Positions 42,433 to 54,640 of a DNA stretch of 64,000 bases are shown here, piece by piece. Source of the stretch: Isoetes taiwanensis. Taxonomy: Eukaryota > Streptophyta > Lycopodiopsida > Isoetales > Isoetaceae. The stretch spans positions 4,239,896 through 4,303,895 of the forward strand of contig JAJEKV010000016.1 of NCBI GenBank assembly GCA_021234155.1, in the 5' to 3' direction. Under the pieces are notes generated by a model that worked only from the letters and a program-made list of their open reading frames with translations, had not been told where the DNA came from and did not search any database. A program made the translations under genes and the position numbers. Position 1 is the stretch's first letter, and each line of letters opens with the position of its first letter.

Positions 42433-44537
42433 CCAAAGAGAATGAGGAAAACAGAGGAAGAACTTGCCAATAGTCATTAGGTCAAAAAGCGGCGCGTTAC
42501 TTAGAAAGATTGCCAAATTCAAAAAGATGATACATTTTCTCGAAAGGTAAACAAGGGCAAATGCCAATATCTTCTCGTTTTTTGCCATTGTTCAAGGTCA
42601 CAATAGTTAGGGGTATATATGCCATTGCCAAAGCTCCCACGTTAGGAATGCACACATTTGGTCTCGTGGTTTTAGTTTATACATATATATGCTAAGCCGC
42701 TGACCAAAGCTGCTGGCCAAATAGTTTTTTTGTCTTTTATTTTTGCTCCATTATTGTTGTTTCCTATAACTTTTAGACTATCTCTGATCTTTTCATTCTG
42801 ATGTTGTTCCTGCTGAGTAATAGCAAGAGAAACCTTTCTATCAGCCTTCTGAAAGTTAGAATCCATCTTCTAAAAATGATGGCTGTTTACCTAAAGCACC
42901 TGCAAAACCATCAATCTAAAATCAGAACTTGTAAAAGCCAAAAAACCTAGCAGCCTTGATCTCAAGTAATAGCCTTTTATATGTCATTTTTACATACATA
43001 CACATGCAAAGACATGAATTCTCGAAAGATATCCCAAAAATACGATTTTCATGAATTACTGGCTCAATCTCATCACAAACACATGGAAAACGTTTGACAA
43101 TAGGAAGATACATGTGCTGGCTCCCACTTTGAAACTTCTGCTATGGACGTTACTGGCACTTCCTCAGCCATGTTGCAAAATAAAAAACCGGATGGATGTT
43201 TTCATGTAAGAGGTTTACCTATATGGGCTTTGTAGATCCGTTGGAGAGCTCCGAAGCAAATGCGCCGTCCCTTGTTATCATGGCAATTCCTCCACAAGGC
43301 TTCGGATTCTAGACAGCAGCTAAAGCATTTTCCCAGGACGGCTGATCCGGAATTTAGGTTTAGTGGCAGATGTGCAAGTTAGGTTTCGAGACGAAAATCA
43401 CAATCAAAACGTAAAAAAAACGGATTGAAACGTTGCACCAAATAATTAATTATGTTAACCACATTGTGATTCGTCATTTGTTAACTTTATTATGTTCATA
43501 GGTAAATAATGCAACAAAATGGTTCAATGCAATAAGTTGGTCAATTTTTTTGCAAGAATGTTGTGACATGCTTCATTTGAAATCCATGTTTGTTTGGGAG
43601 GTGAAGCTATTGCAAATTGAACATGTTGAAGCAAGTACTTCCTACATTGTATTAATAGTTTTCAAGGTATGCATTACAATGTTTTCATCTTTTACTTCTC
43701 AATGTTCTACCCATGCTTTCTATAAAGGTGTTGAAAACCAATTTCCTTTGGGATAACACATAAACTACTTATGCCCTTCTGCATTGACACAAATGTAAAG
43801 AGACCTGACAAATCAATAGTTTATAGACATATACTTAAATAATACTAGCATTTCTGACTTATGCCTCAGACCGTAGAGAAGAGGCATTACTATTTTTCCA
43901 CTTTGCCATGTTTTGCACCTTTCTTTAGGAATATTCTTGATCTAATGGCTTCCGTGCTTTTTGTCCGCCTCAGATATTTTTTTTGATGGGGTCAAACCGC
44001 ATTATCCACATTATACTATGGTTTTCCAACCATAGCCATGAAGTCAAAATATGTTCGACTCTAGAATCCGCTTTGATCTTGTAACATTGAATAACAAAGA
44101 CCACCACAGATTCACAAAATGCCTCTTCGAGATATTGGACCCCTTTGCAAATTAGGCAGCATCACGGATCTTTAAACCAAAGTAATAGCGCAACTATATA
44201 AGCCATCAATATTACTAAGCAAAACAAGTGTATCCACAAACCTTAACACATGAGTAGATTTCTCAAAGCTTAACACAGGTGCCTCTGCAGGCCTAACTGA
44301 ACTTACAAATGCATATGCTATTTATTACACAACTTGCATTAAAGGACCTGCACGTTGTACATAGCTTGAATCAAATTTGTTTAAACGGCTAAAACTGCAT
44401 ACCTCAAGGCTTTGAAAGAACACCCCATTATTATTCGACGCCTTTATTATGGCATGGTTTCTAAATTCAATCGATACGTATGCTTAGAGCACCCATATGT
44501 TCTCTCATGGACATCTAAAAGTTTGAGGAAGCGCCAT
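42433..44537. other. TIR element interior, unrecognised
   Basis: AT-rich sequence with short ORFs (for example 42,672-42,866 -, hydrophilic; 43,550-43,756 +). I see no repeat structure or known domain. Confidence 0.35.
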
Positions 44538-44929
44538 GAGATGTTAACAATATTAATGAAGTGAACTCTACAATCCATAAACACTATATAGAATCGTAAA
44601 TTGTTTGAACTTTGCATAGATGTCTTATACAAAGTTTGAGAATGTTGTCTTTGTGAACAAGTTGTCCCTTATTATGGGATGATTGCTAACTTCGAATCGA
44701 AAATTATGCTAAAATCAATGTGTCCTAATGTCACAAAGTCTCTGAGATACATCCCAACTCCAACATCAACAATATAGGGAATCGATAAGTTCTAATGTCA
44801 CAAAGTCTTGAGATGCATCTCAACTTAATTATGCCCTAAATGTCACATGTAAATATGTGGGAAGAGATGCAAAGCGGAGGGGGCATTTGGTGACTACCCA
44901 AATCCCATACGAGTTGGGAAACAAGACAA
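44538..44929 (+). repeat. Left flank of the satellite, duplicated on the right side
   Basis: TTAACAATATTAATGAAGTG and the following ~300 bp recur at 50,702-50,996 with deletions (shared CACTATATAGAATCGTA, GAATCGATAAGTTCTAATG and ACGAGTTGGGAAACAAG). The satellite lies between the two copies. Confidence 0.85.
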
Positions 44930-45286
44930 GTTTGGATATAGTACCTGGGGAGGGTGTTTTCTTCCTCCCCTTGGGGTTTTTCTTCAAGCCCTCGAGGGAA
45001 CCCCTCGCACGCAAGTTCTCGAAGCACTTCCAAACCCTTGGTAGGAAGGCTGCAGAATCCCAAACCCTACGAATTCAATAGGGTTTAAGTATCGGGGCAC
45101 CAAAACAGCTCCATTTGTTAATCCAACCGTCAAAATGGTAGCTCGTGTCCGAGGAAACATCCTCAAAAAGAAAAACTGGACATCCACCACACGAATGTGC
45201 CAATCCCCAAATTCCCCCATTTCTCGACACAAGGGCACGGCAAGGACCAGGACAAGTTTGGATATAGTACCTGGGGAGGGTGTTTT
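44930..45286 (+). repeat. 315-bp telo-box satellite, left part
   Basis: A little over one monomer. It includes AAACCCTACGAATTCAATAG followed by GGTTTAAG near 45,063 and ends in GTTTT at the solo LTR. Confidence 0.85.
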
Positions 45287-48026
45287 TGTAACGGACCTGG
45301 CCACTTAATGGTTCAGTATACGCATTTGTGTATGGTACGTATATGGGTTGTACTATATGTACTTGTGGCATGCATGCAGCATGGGCTCATGTAAACAAAG
45401 GGTTTACAAAATAAGGCAATATTGGAAAGAGGGCTTTTGGTGGTACGTGAAGCTCTTTGCAAGAGAAGGCTATTTGGGAGCATCAAAGCAGAGAAGCATT
45501 GGAGCTTATCAAAGTTGGAGACGGAGAACGGAACTGCACCAAATCTTCTCTTATCAGGTGGGGTTTTGAATTCTAAGGATTCAATTGAGGCTTGCATAGT
45601 CTGCTAAGAGTTAAATTGCATATGGTAAGAGCTGTGATTGAGAGGTTTTCCATCAGAGTAAGCAATCAGGAGGTGTTTAGGAGGTGTTTGTGGATATAAG
45701 AAGTATTAGGATAAGGTTTAAAGGAGGTCTGAATTAATCCTAATTGGAAAACTATGGGCTGCACTAAGGGTTACATTCTGCAACAAAATCGTCACATGTG
45801 GAACCGGATCCTCTTGAGACTCTTGGTAATGACCTGGAACACATCGATTTGGCTTGCTAAAGGGCCGAAATTGGAGAACCAATAGTTGTTTGGCTGAAAT
45901 TAGAGCTGGAAGTAGTTGTTGGATGGTGACAGCAGCCCAAAAAAACAGCCCAGAATGACTTAGAATTGCCATAAAATGATGTGAATCTCTTATGGGTCTA
46001 TCAGGATAGGCTTTAGCAGCAATAACGAACCTGATTATGGAGGTTTTGTTCAAGATTGGGGGCTGCCGGATCTGTTTCAGAAGCCCAATCTATTTGTTGC
46101 TGCTGGATGATTTTTGATTGGAAACCACTTGGGTCAGGTCGATTTGGGGCTGGAACAGGCCGATTTCCCTGTGGGTCACTGGTATAGAGAGAATCCATGC
46201 CCAAAATCATAGCCAAAAGAGGCCGAGTTCTCTCTTTGTTTCTCTTTGTTTTTCTGCTGTAACTTTTGTGGTCTTTGTTTGTAATTGTCTATATTTGAAT
46301 TTGTTGATTGGTGCTTGTAACAAGTTGTTATTTTTAGGATACATAAAGATAAGAAAGGGAACATGAAAGTATAAGGTGTTGGGATCTAGCAAGCCATCCA
46401 TCGAGTAAGTGAAGGCAAGCTTGGGTAAAACAAAGAGACGAAGATATGTAAGAACTGGTTTTTTCATGAAAAATAATGCATAATACGGAATAAGATGTAA
46501 TTCTAAGATTCAAAAGTCTAGAACCCTTGAAAATTGGTATTTCTTGGCTCTTGGAGATGGGATTCAAATCTAGGGATCAGTTGACGATATTATATGCGCT
46601 TCTTGGCCACGAGACCTTAGAGATTTTAAGCCGAAAAGAGGACGAATTTTGAGTTTTACATTAGACGCATTAATAAATCCCTTTAGCTAAGGAAGGTGGG
46701 TTTTAATTGAAATATTAAAACCTTAGCTAACAATAAATTAAAGAGTGGAACCTTGGAGATCAACTGAAGTTGGGGCCGAGAGAGAGAAATATGAGGTATA
46801 TGGAGTGTCCAGATGAGGCTATGGTATGGAGCACTGTAAGTCTAAGTGTATAACTGTAAGTTTTTAAGTTGTTGAGCTATATTTTATGAGAGGCATCATA
46901 GCTAATGGATTATCCTCATAGGAGAATGGTAAGGTTTGCATTTTGTGGATTGGTAGCATCTTTCCTTGTCGTAGCTACATCAATGATAATTAGGCTTATG
47001 GCTTCCTCGACGTGTTTGGATTGCAATCATTATCTTCATCAAGAACCTAGCTACTTCAACTTGGGCAAACTTTGGGCAACATCGCCAGCAGCAGATGATC
47101 TAGGCACATTTATAGTAAACTCTCTAATGAACGCACATGTCATGGTCTTTGCATTGTTCCAATCGTTGTCTTGGTATTTGATTATGTCTCTTGAACCCTC
47201 CTGGCCTGGACTTCTAGGTTCTAAGTGGCCTAGGTTGCTCCCAAGATGCTTATGTTCATCCGTGATTCTCTGTGGGTTATTGTGCTCGTGGACACCGGGC
47301 GCTAGTTCTCCCCGGCCGGATTGCTACGCCACCAACTCTTGTGAACTCCATGGTAAGAGGTCCTCCAAATGGCGTACGGAAGGGTATGCGATACGAGGTT
47401 CACTCCCACCAACTCCGCCAACGGGGCTAATGTGAGCTGGCCGGCATTTCCTCTAACAGTGGCCTCGCATGTAGGCCGGCCGAGCTTCCCATTGTCCCTT
47501 TGAGCTATGTGTCATGATGGTTTGATATTTTTGACTATGTCTTGCTTCTGATGTTCATGTTGATATTTCTTTGGATTATGTTGTCATTGTCTTAGCACTG
47601 TACTCACGTAGGATTTTTCGTCTGTGTTTATGCTTATCCGAGATTTGCAGAGTATTTCCATGCATGCAAGTGGCAGCGTGGATCCCCACTTAGTCACGAG
47701 GACTAACCCCTGAATGCATGTGCAAAGAATAAGCAGGGATGGCAGCTGTAACCGAGGATCATGGTTGAGCGAAGCTCCTGGGTTGAATTGTTCACAATTA
47801 CATATTATATTTGTTGAGAATATGGATTCTTTGGATGTAATGTTATCTGATTATATTGAGATCATAAGTATTTTGCTTATTGAGTTTTGAGCGTGTCATT
47901 TCAACTGTGCAAGAGGAAGATTCAATTCTTCACCATAGCCAATTGTTTGTCACGCCAACCTAGAATTAGCACAGTATTGACAAGATCCCGAGTTGCCTAG
48001 AGGGTCAACTCGGCAGGCTCGTCACA
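45287..48026 (+). mobile_element. Solo LTR (2,740 bp) inside the satellite
   Basis: It begins TGTAACGGACC and ends CTCGTCACA, the TG...CA form of an LTR. It is bordered by GTTTT at 45,282-45,286 and 48,027-48,031. Deleting it and one GTTTT restores the satellite sequence (GTGTTTTCTTCC). It contains no gag or pol, so it is a recombined single LTR of a long-LTR retrotransposon. A frame at 46,905-47,435 (176 codons) and shorter ones inside it show no known domain. Confidence 0.85.
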
Positions 48027-48031
48027 GTTTT

Positions 48032-50701
48032 CTTCCTTCCCCTTGGGGTTTCTCTTCAAGCCCTTGAGAGAACCCTGCACGCAAGTTCTCGAGCACTTGG
48101 TGGTAGGGAAGACTGCCGAATCCCAAACCCTACGAATTCAATAGGGTTTAAGTATCGGGGCACCAAAACAGCTCCATTTGTTAATCCGGCTGTCAAAATG
48201 GTAGCTCGTGTCCAAGGAAACATCCTCGAAAAGAAAAACTGGACATCCACCACACGGATGTGCCAATCCCCAAATTCCCCCCTTTCTCGACGCAAGGGCA
48301 CGGCAAGGACCAGGACAAGTTTGGATATAGTACCTGGGGAGGGTGTTTTCTTCCTCCCCCTTTGGGTTTCTCTTCAAGCCCTCGAGGGAACCCCCGCCCG
48401 CAAGTTCTCGAAAGCACTTCGGGTAGGAAAGGTCAAATCCCAAACCCTACGAATTCAATAGGGTTTAAGTATCTGGGCACCAAAACAGCTCCATTTGTTA
48501 ATCCGGGCCACAAAATGGTAGCTCAGATTCGAGAAAACATCTTCGAAAAAGAAAAACCGACATCCACCACACGAAATGTGCCAATCCCCAAATTCCCCTT
48601 TCTCGACGCAAGGGCACCTGCAAGGACCAGACAAGTTTGATATAGTACCGGGAGGGTGTTTTCTTCCTCCCCTTTGGGTTTCTTCAAGCCCTCGAGGGAA
48701 CCCTCGCACGCAAGTCCTCGAGCACTTCGAGGTAGGGAAGGTCACCAATCCCAAACCCTACTTAATTCAATAGGGTTTAAGTATCGGGCATCAAAACAGC
48801 TCCATTTGTTAATCCAGCCACAAAATGGTAGCTCGTGGTCCAAGGAAACATCCTCAAAAAGAAAAACTGACATCCACCACACGAATGTGCCAATCCCCAA
48901 ATTCCCCCTTTCTCGACGTAAGGGCGGTGGCAAGGACCGTGACAAGTTTGGATATAGTACCGGGAGGGGTGTTTTCCTCCCCCCTGGGGTTTCTCTTCAA
49001 GCCCTCGAGGGAACCCCCTGCACGCAGTTCTCGAGCACTTCGGGTGGTAGGGAAGGTCGCCCAATCCCAAACCCTACGAATTCAATAGGGTTTAAGTATC
49101 GGGCACCAAAACAGCTCCATTTGTTAATCCGACCGTCAAAGTGGTAGCTCGTGGTCCAAGGAAACATCCTCGAAAAGAAAAACCGACATCCACCACACGA
49201 ATGTGCCAATCCCCAAATTCCCCTTTCGACGCAAGGGCACCCAAGGACCGTGACAAGTTTGATATAGTACCGGGAGGGTGTTTTCTTCCTCCCCTTGGGG
49301 TTTCTCTCAAGCCCTCGAGGGAACCCTACCCGCAAGTTCTCGAAAGCACTTCGTGGTGGTAGGAAAGGTTGTCGAATCCCAAACCCTACGAATTCAATAG
49401 GGTTTAAGTATCGGCACCAAAACAGCCCATTTGTTAATCCGTCCTCGTGTTCGAGAAAACATCTTCAAAAGAAAAACCGACATCCACCACACGAATGTGC
49501 CAATCCCCAAATTCCCCTTTCGACGCAAGAGCACCCGGCAAGGACCAGTGACAAGTTTGATATAGTACCGGGAGGGTGTTTTCTTCCTCCCCTTTGGGTT
49601 TCTTTCAAGCCCTCGAGGGAACCCCTCGCACGCTAAGTCCTCGAGCACTTCGAGGTAGTTAAGGCTGCCGAATCCCAAACCACACGAATGTGCCAATCCC
49701 CAAATTCCCCCCTTTCTCGACGCAAGGGCACCCGCAAGGACCAGACAAGTTTGGATATAGTACCCGGGAGGGTGTTTTCTTCCTCCCCCTTTGGGTTTTT
49801 CTTCAAGCCCTCAAGGGAACCCTACACGCAAGTCCTCGAGCACTTCGGAGGTAGGGAAGGCTGCCGAATCCCAAACCCTACGAATTCAATAGGGTTTAAG
49901 TATCGGGCATCAAAACAACTCCATTTGTTAATCCAAATTGGCCAAAATGGTAGCTCGTGTCCAAGGAAACATCCTCGAAAAGAAAAACTGGACATCCACC
50001 ACACGAATGTGCCAATCCCCAAATTCCCCCCTTTCTCGACGTAAGGGCATGGCAAGGACCAGGACAAGTTTGGATATAGTAACTGGGGAGGGTGTTTTCT
50101 TCCTCCCCCTTGGGGTTTCTCTTCAAGCCCTCGAGGGAACCCTGCACGCAGGTTCTCGAGCACTTCGGTGGTAGGGAAGGCTGCCGAATCCCAAACCCTA
50201 CGAATTCAATAGGGTTTAAGTATCGGGGCACCAAAACAGCTCCATTTGTTAATCCGACCGTCAAAATGGTAGCTTTGTCTGAGGAAACATCCTGGAAAAG
50301 AAAAAACCGGACATCCACCACACGAATGTGCCAATCCCCAAATTACCCCTTTCTCGACGCAAGGGGCACGCCAAGGACTAGGACAAGTTTGATATAGTAC
50401 CGGGAGGGTGTTTTCTTCCTCCCCTTGGGGTTTCTCTTCAAGCCTTCGAGGGAACCCTGCACGCAAGTTCTCGAGCACTTCGGTGGTAGGGAAGGGTGCC
50501 GAATCCCAAACCCTACGAATTCAATAGGGTTTAGTATCGGGGCACCAAAACAGCTCCATTTGTTAATCCGGCCATAAAAATGGTAGCTCGTGTCCGAGGA
50601 AACATCCTCGAAAAGAAAAACTGGACATCCACCACACGAATGTGCCAATCCCCAAATTCCCCCCTTTCTCGACATAAGGGCACGGCAAGGACCAGGACAA
50701 G
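48032..50701 (+). repeat. 315-bp telo-box satellite, main array (about 8 monomers)
   Basis: GGGTTTAAGTATCGG landmarks are near 48,145, 48,460, 48,775, 49,088, 49,403, 49,896, 50,214 and 50,529. The spacing is 313-319 bp except one step of ~493 bp, caused by a partial monomer joined at about 49,680. Each monomer carries AAACCCTA and TAGGGTTT facing each other around GAATTC. Long overlapping ORFs on both strands arise because 315 is divisible by three; they are not genes. Indels between monomers are frequent. Confidence 0.9.
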
Positions 50702-50996
50702 TTAACAATATTAATGAAGTGAACTCTACAATCCATAAACACTATATAGAATCGTAGGTTGTTTGAATTTTGCATAGATGTCTTATACAAAGCTTGAGAA
50801 TGCTGTCTTTGTGAACAAGTTGCCCCTTATTATGGTATGATTGCTAACTTCGAATCGAAAATTATGCTAACATCCCAACTCTAACATCAACAATATAGGG
50901 AATCGATAAGTTCTAATGTCACAAAGTCTTGAGATGTCACAAAGTCTTGGGCATTTGCTGACTACCTAGTCCTATACGAGTTGGGAAACAAGGGCA
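50702..50996 (+). repeat. Right copy of the satellite flank
   Basis: The satellite sequence GGACAAGTT joins directly to TAACAATATTAATGAAGTG, the sequence that precedes the array at 44,538. The copy is shorter through internal deletions and then runs into unique sequence. Confidence 0.85.
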
Positions 50997-52230
50997 CGGC
51001 AGGAGCAGGAGAGGTTCGGATATAATATGTCGCATGCACATTGAAACTAGGAAATGGCCTATTTGCAGAGACATGCAGCATACATTTTTCATGGCAAGAT
51101 GTGCATTGATTTTTCGCGTGTCTCGGGGTAGTGCCCCACATTTAGCATCACATGATGGTTATTGGTATGCTTGGATTAATGCAGTTAACGAGAAGGATAA
51201 AAAGATAAAGTTGACATGGTGTGAACCAAAAATTAAGAAGGGGCGACAATGTTTGGGAATTTCATATGTGGAAAACAGATGGCAGTCTTGGGATTGTCTT
51301 TTAAGGGTCTAAAACGTTATGAAGGTACATGACAAAATATTTGCTTCTTCTTGGTTGAAAAACATTCTACTTGAGGGTACTTGAGCTTTGTTCATCTCTT
51401 TTTGCTTTGTAATCATAAAAGACCTATTATGTTTTCTTTCAGTTCAATCTGTGTAGCTCAAAATGTCTTGTGTTGTGCATGTCCAATCGTGACACATCAT
51501 TTTTTTTCTTTTCGCAAAGTTTATTGATAAGGTATTTGATTTTATGAAGCATTATATACACTTTCTCTATAGTTAGAAGCTTTGCATTTTTATGGAGGCC
51601 CAAAACGTTTGCATTTGGAAGACTACAAGACTGATAATATGATTAGCAGAATAATAAACTATTAACAAGCATAATGACTAACCACATCAAAAAACTTTAG
51701 AAATGCAAAACTTAGCATGGTTCTCGAACCAATAAGAAAAACTCGATATTGTCCAAAATTTGCAACAACTACCACGTAAAAGCATCCGAAATTATGAAAT
51801 TAAAAATGTATATAGAAAAATCATTCTATAAATTAATGATGATTCCCATAAACCATCGTAAAAACTAAATTCATATAATTAAATATAGTACGGACTAGCA
51901 ATGGTTTTCCATAATCAGTATATGCTTAAAACACATCTTCTAAACTATTGATAATATTAAAAAACTACTATGTGATTATAGAATTGATATAATTAAACAT
52001 GATATGAACTAGCAATGATTTTGCTAAATCAATGTACAATTAAAAACAATCGTACAAACTAATAATGATTTCTAAATACTAGCATAAAATTTGGAATTAG
52101 TACAAAAAACATGATATGGACCATTATTGGTTTTGCAAAACTAGCAAGGACACGTGGTTTTTTTTATGTTGTGAATTGTTGTATAAAAAAACCACATGCA
52201 TACTGGTTTTCATGCTAATTTTTTATACAA
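50997..52230. other. Right part of the TIR element, with subterminal repeats
   Basis: A 92-codon frame (51,034-51,312, +; SHDGYWYAWINAVNEKDKK) has aromatic residues but no known domain. From 51,880 to 52,150 the motif ATATGAACTAGCAATGATTTT recurs about three times with ~125-bp spacing, a subterminal repeat like that at the left end (GATATGAACTAATA). Confidence 0.45.
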
Positions 52231-52250
52231 GTTCATTTTTGGGGGCCTTG
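52231..52250 (-). repeat. Right terminal inverted repeat of the 13.5-kb element
   Basis: GTTCATTTTTGGGGGCCTTG is the inverse of the left end, and is followed by TGTC. Confidence 0.85.
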
Positions 52251-52254
52251 TGTC

Positions 52255-53130
52255 TAGTAAGCCGCTGTTCAGATGCATAAAGAGTGAGCAGGTAGCATAT
52301 ATCTTCAAGCTTGAGATCCGAGAGCCCGAATCAGAAGAAGGTAAGGAAGATAAGGGGCTCAGCAAGTTGCCCAAGCAAGTAGCTAAGTTGATCACGGAGT
52401 TCCACGATCTTTTTCCAGACGAGATCAAGCAGCTCCATCCTTATAGGGGAGTCGAGTGTGAGATAGCACTCGAACTAGGAATGAAGCCGACAAGTAAAGC
52501 CCCATACAGAATGACCACGCAGGAGCTGACAGAGCTAAAGAAGCAATTGCAGGAGTTGCTCGACCTAGGCTTCATTAGACCTAGCGTCTCGCCGTTTGGA
52601 GCACCCATTCTTTTGTAAAGAAGAAGGATGGCGCCTTGAGGATGTGCATAGATTACGCGCGCTTGAACAAGCACACCATCAAGAATAAGTATGCGCCCCC
52701 CGATCGCATTTACTTTGATGGATCAACTCCAAGGGGCAAAAGTCTTCTCCAAAATCGACCTAAGGTCGCTATCATCGATCAGAATAAAGGAAGAAGACGC
52801 CCATAAAATCGGCTTTCAGACCGTGTATGGGCACTATGAGTTCACGGGTAATGCCTTTTGGCTTATCCAACGCCCCAAAGAACGCTCATGAAGCTCATGA
52901 ACGACATCTTCGTGGAGTTCTTGGACACCTTTGTGATAGTATTCTTTGATGACATTTTGGTGTATAGCAGATCCCCGAGAAAACACGCGGCAACACCTAA
53001 GGAGAGTGCTTGAGAAATTAAGGAGGCACCAAGAGTACGCTAAGTTGTCGGCGCCACTTCGCGAATCGGAGAGGGTGGAATATCCGGGTCATGTGATCTC
53101 AAGAAGGATTTCGGACGGATCCCGCCAAGA
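52255..53130 (+). pseudogene. Gypsy reverse transcriptase
   Basis: The first frame (to 52,618) gives KPLFRCIKSEQ, then FHDLFPDEIKQLHPYRGVEC, KAPYRMTTQELTELKKQLQE and [14 protein letters not shown], the standard lead of chromovirus RT. Past a frameshift come the [20 protein letters not shown] block (about 52,630-52,690), [15 protein letters not shown] (near 52,721) and the FFDDILVYS palm (near 52,943-52,969). At least three frameshifts or stops break it. Confidence 0.85.
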
Positions 53131-53722
53131 TTGAAGCAAATATTCGCTGGTCGGCACCAAGAATGTGCATGAGGTCAAGTTTCCTTGGCCTAGCAGTACT
53201 ACAGGAAGTTCGTGAAGAACTTTGCTAAGATAGCGCCCCGCTAATGTGACTTGACGAGGGCTTAAAGGTGAAAGATTGGGCGCACCATTGGCACAAGAAA
53301 GCCCAAGCTGTGGTTTGAAATGTTGAAAGAAGCTTTGACAACCGCCCGCCTTAACCCTACCGCACCCGGAGAAAGACAAGTTGGTGGCGGCATGACGCAA
53401 GTAGGATAGCCACAGTGGAGTGCTCATGCGCAGAAGAGCGTGGTGGTAGCGTATGATTCCGTGAAGATGAACGACGCCGAACGCCGCTTACCCCGACCCA
53501 TGATCAAGAATTGCTTGCGGTTGTCGGGCATTAAGAATTTGGAGGCACTACCTCTTGGGAAGGAAGTTCCAATTGATACGATCATCGAGCCTCCAAGATG
53601 TATTCACGCAACCACACCTTAACCCGAGGCGCAAAGGTGGATGGAGTTCCTCAAGAGTATGACTTTGATATAGTCTACAAGCCGGGAAGCTCAACGTGGT
53701 AGCGGATGCGCTTTCAAGGCAT
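53131..53722 (+). pseudogene. Gypsy RNase H and connector (heavily degraded)
   Basis: Only the end is clear: VVADALSRHP (53,696-53,722), the usual close of the RNase H domain. The preceding 550 bp shows scattered fragments in several frames. Confidence 0.55.
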
Positions 53723-54640
53723 CCCCTGACAACTAGAGTGCATTGCAATGCAATTTTGACGCTCTCCAGTGACTTCGGGAAGAAGATTGAAGAAACCTTG
53801 CCAATAGATGTGGACTTCAAGGAAGTATGGGCAAGCTTATGCAGGGAGGCAAGAATAGATAAGGAGAGAGAAACCTTCAAAAATTTTAAGAAGGAAGGTA
53901 ATCTCTTGTACCATAAGAATAAGTTGTGCGTGCCGGAATCATCAGGTGTAAGGAAATTGATTCTCCATGACACACACAAATTCCCAATAGCTGGCCATGC
54001 AAGATTTATGAAGACATATTTCAAAGTCGCAAAGAGCCTACTATTGGCCAGAATGAAGAAGGTGTAGCTCGCTACATCAAAGAGTGTCACTATGTCGCCA
54101 GACGAAAAGCAGAGCAACTTCAATTCCGTGAGCTTTGGAACCATTAGCTGCCGAACGCTAAGTGGGAGGTCATCAGCATGGACTTCATAACAGGGCTCCC
54201 AAGGACTGTAAGAGGGAAGGATGCTTTGATGGTAGTGGTCGACAAGTTGTCGAAGATGGCACATTTTGTGCCTTGCGTGACCACGCATTACACGCCATGG
54301 ATACAAATGGGCTCTTCACCAAAGAAATCTTCGTGCTCCATGGCATGCCAAGGGAGATCATCTCCCACGAGATCCGGTTCATGAGTGCCTTTGGCAAGAT
54401 CTCTTTGCGACAATTCGACGGCTATCCATGAGCACAGCCTATCATCCTCGCACGGATGGGCAAACAGAGCGACCAACGTAATTTTGGAGGATATGCTACT
54501 TAAACTATGTCCGAACAAGCAAGGTATGTGGGAAGAATTTATTCACTTGGTGGAGTTTATGATAATAGCACCAAGCAAGAATCATCCCAAATGTCGCCGC
54601 TTATGATCAACTACGGCTACCAATGCCTAACTCCGCATAC
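53723..54640 (+). pseudogene. Gypsy integrase
   Basis: The zinc-binding region reads LILHDTHKFPIAGHARFMKT, then HYVARRK after a stop. The core has [20 protein letters not shown] with the first catalytic Asp, [15 protein letters not shown], and HPRTDGQTER near 54,440. The second catalytic region (usually DRDPRFTS) reads [10 protein letters not shown], so the Asp is lost. The frame changes several times. Confidence 0.8.

Larger units (their letters stand above)
38694..52254. mobile_element. 13,553-bp TIR element inserted between gypsy protease and RT (superfamily unassigned)
   Basis: The element runs 38,698-52,250. Its ends are near-perfect inverted repeats of about 20 bp (CAAGGCCCCCAAAA, then T or A, then TGAAC). 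TGTC flanks both sides (38,694-38,697 and 52,251-52,254). Joining the flanks with one TGTC completes a Ser codon and keeps the gypsy frame open from protease into RT, which proves the boundaries independently. No transposase is visible, so it is non-autonomous. A 4-bp duplication excludes hAT and Mutator and is unusual for CACTA; Sola- or Ginger-like families use 4 bp, but this is only a pointer. It carries pieces of two host genes, a satellite and a solo LTR. Confidence 0.85.

Noticed and set aside
46905-47435. 176-codon ORF as a membrane protein gene
   Set aside because: It lies wholly inside the solo LTR and shows no known domain; its hydrophobicity reflects T-rich sequence.
48056-50708. 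Many 70-163-codon ORFs on both strands of the satellite
   Set aside because: They are the same monomer read in several frames; indels change frames between monomers and no domain is present.
38698-52250. Assigning the 13.5-kb element to CACTA
   Set aside because: The ends are CAAGG rather than CACTA, and the flanking duplication is 4 bp and not 3 bp.
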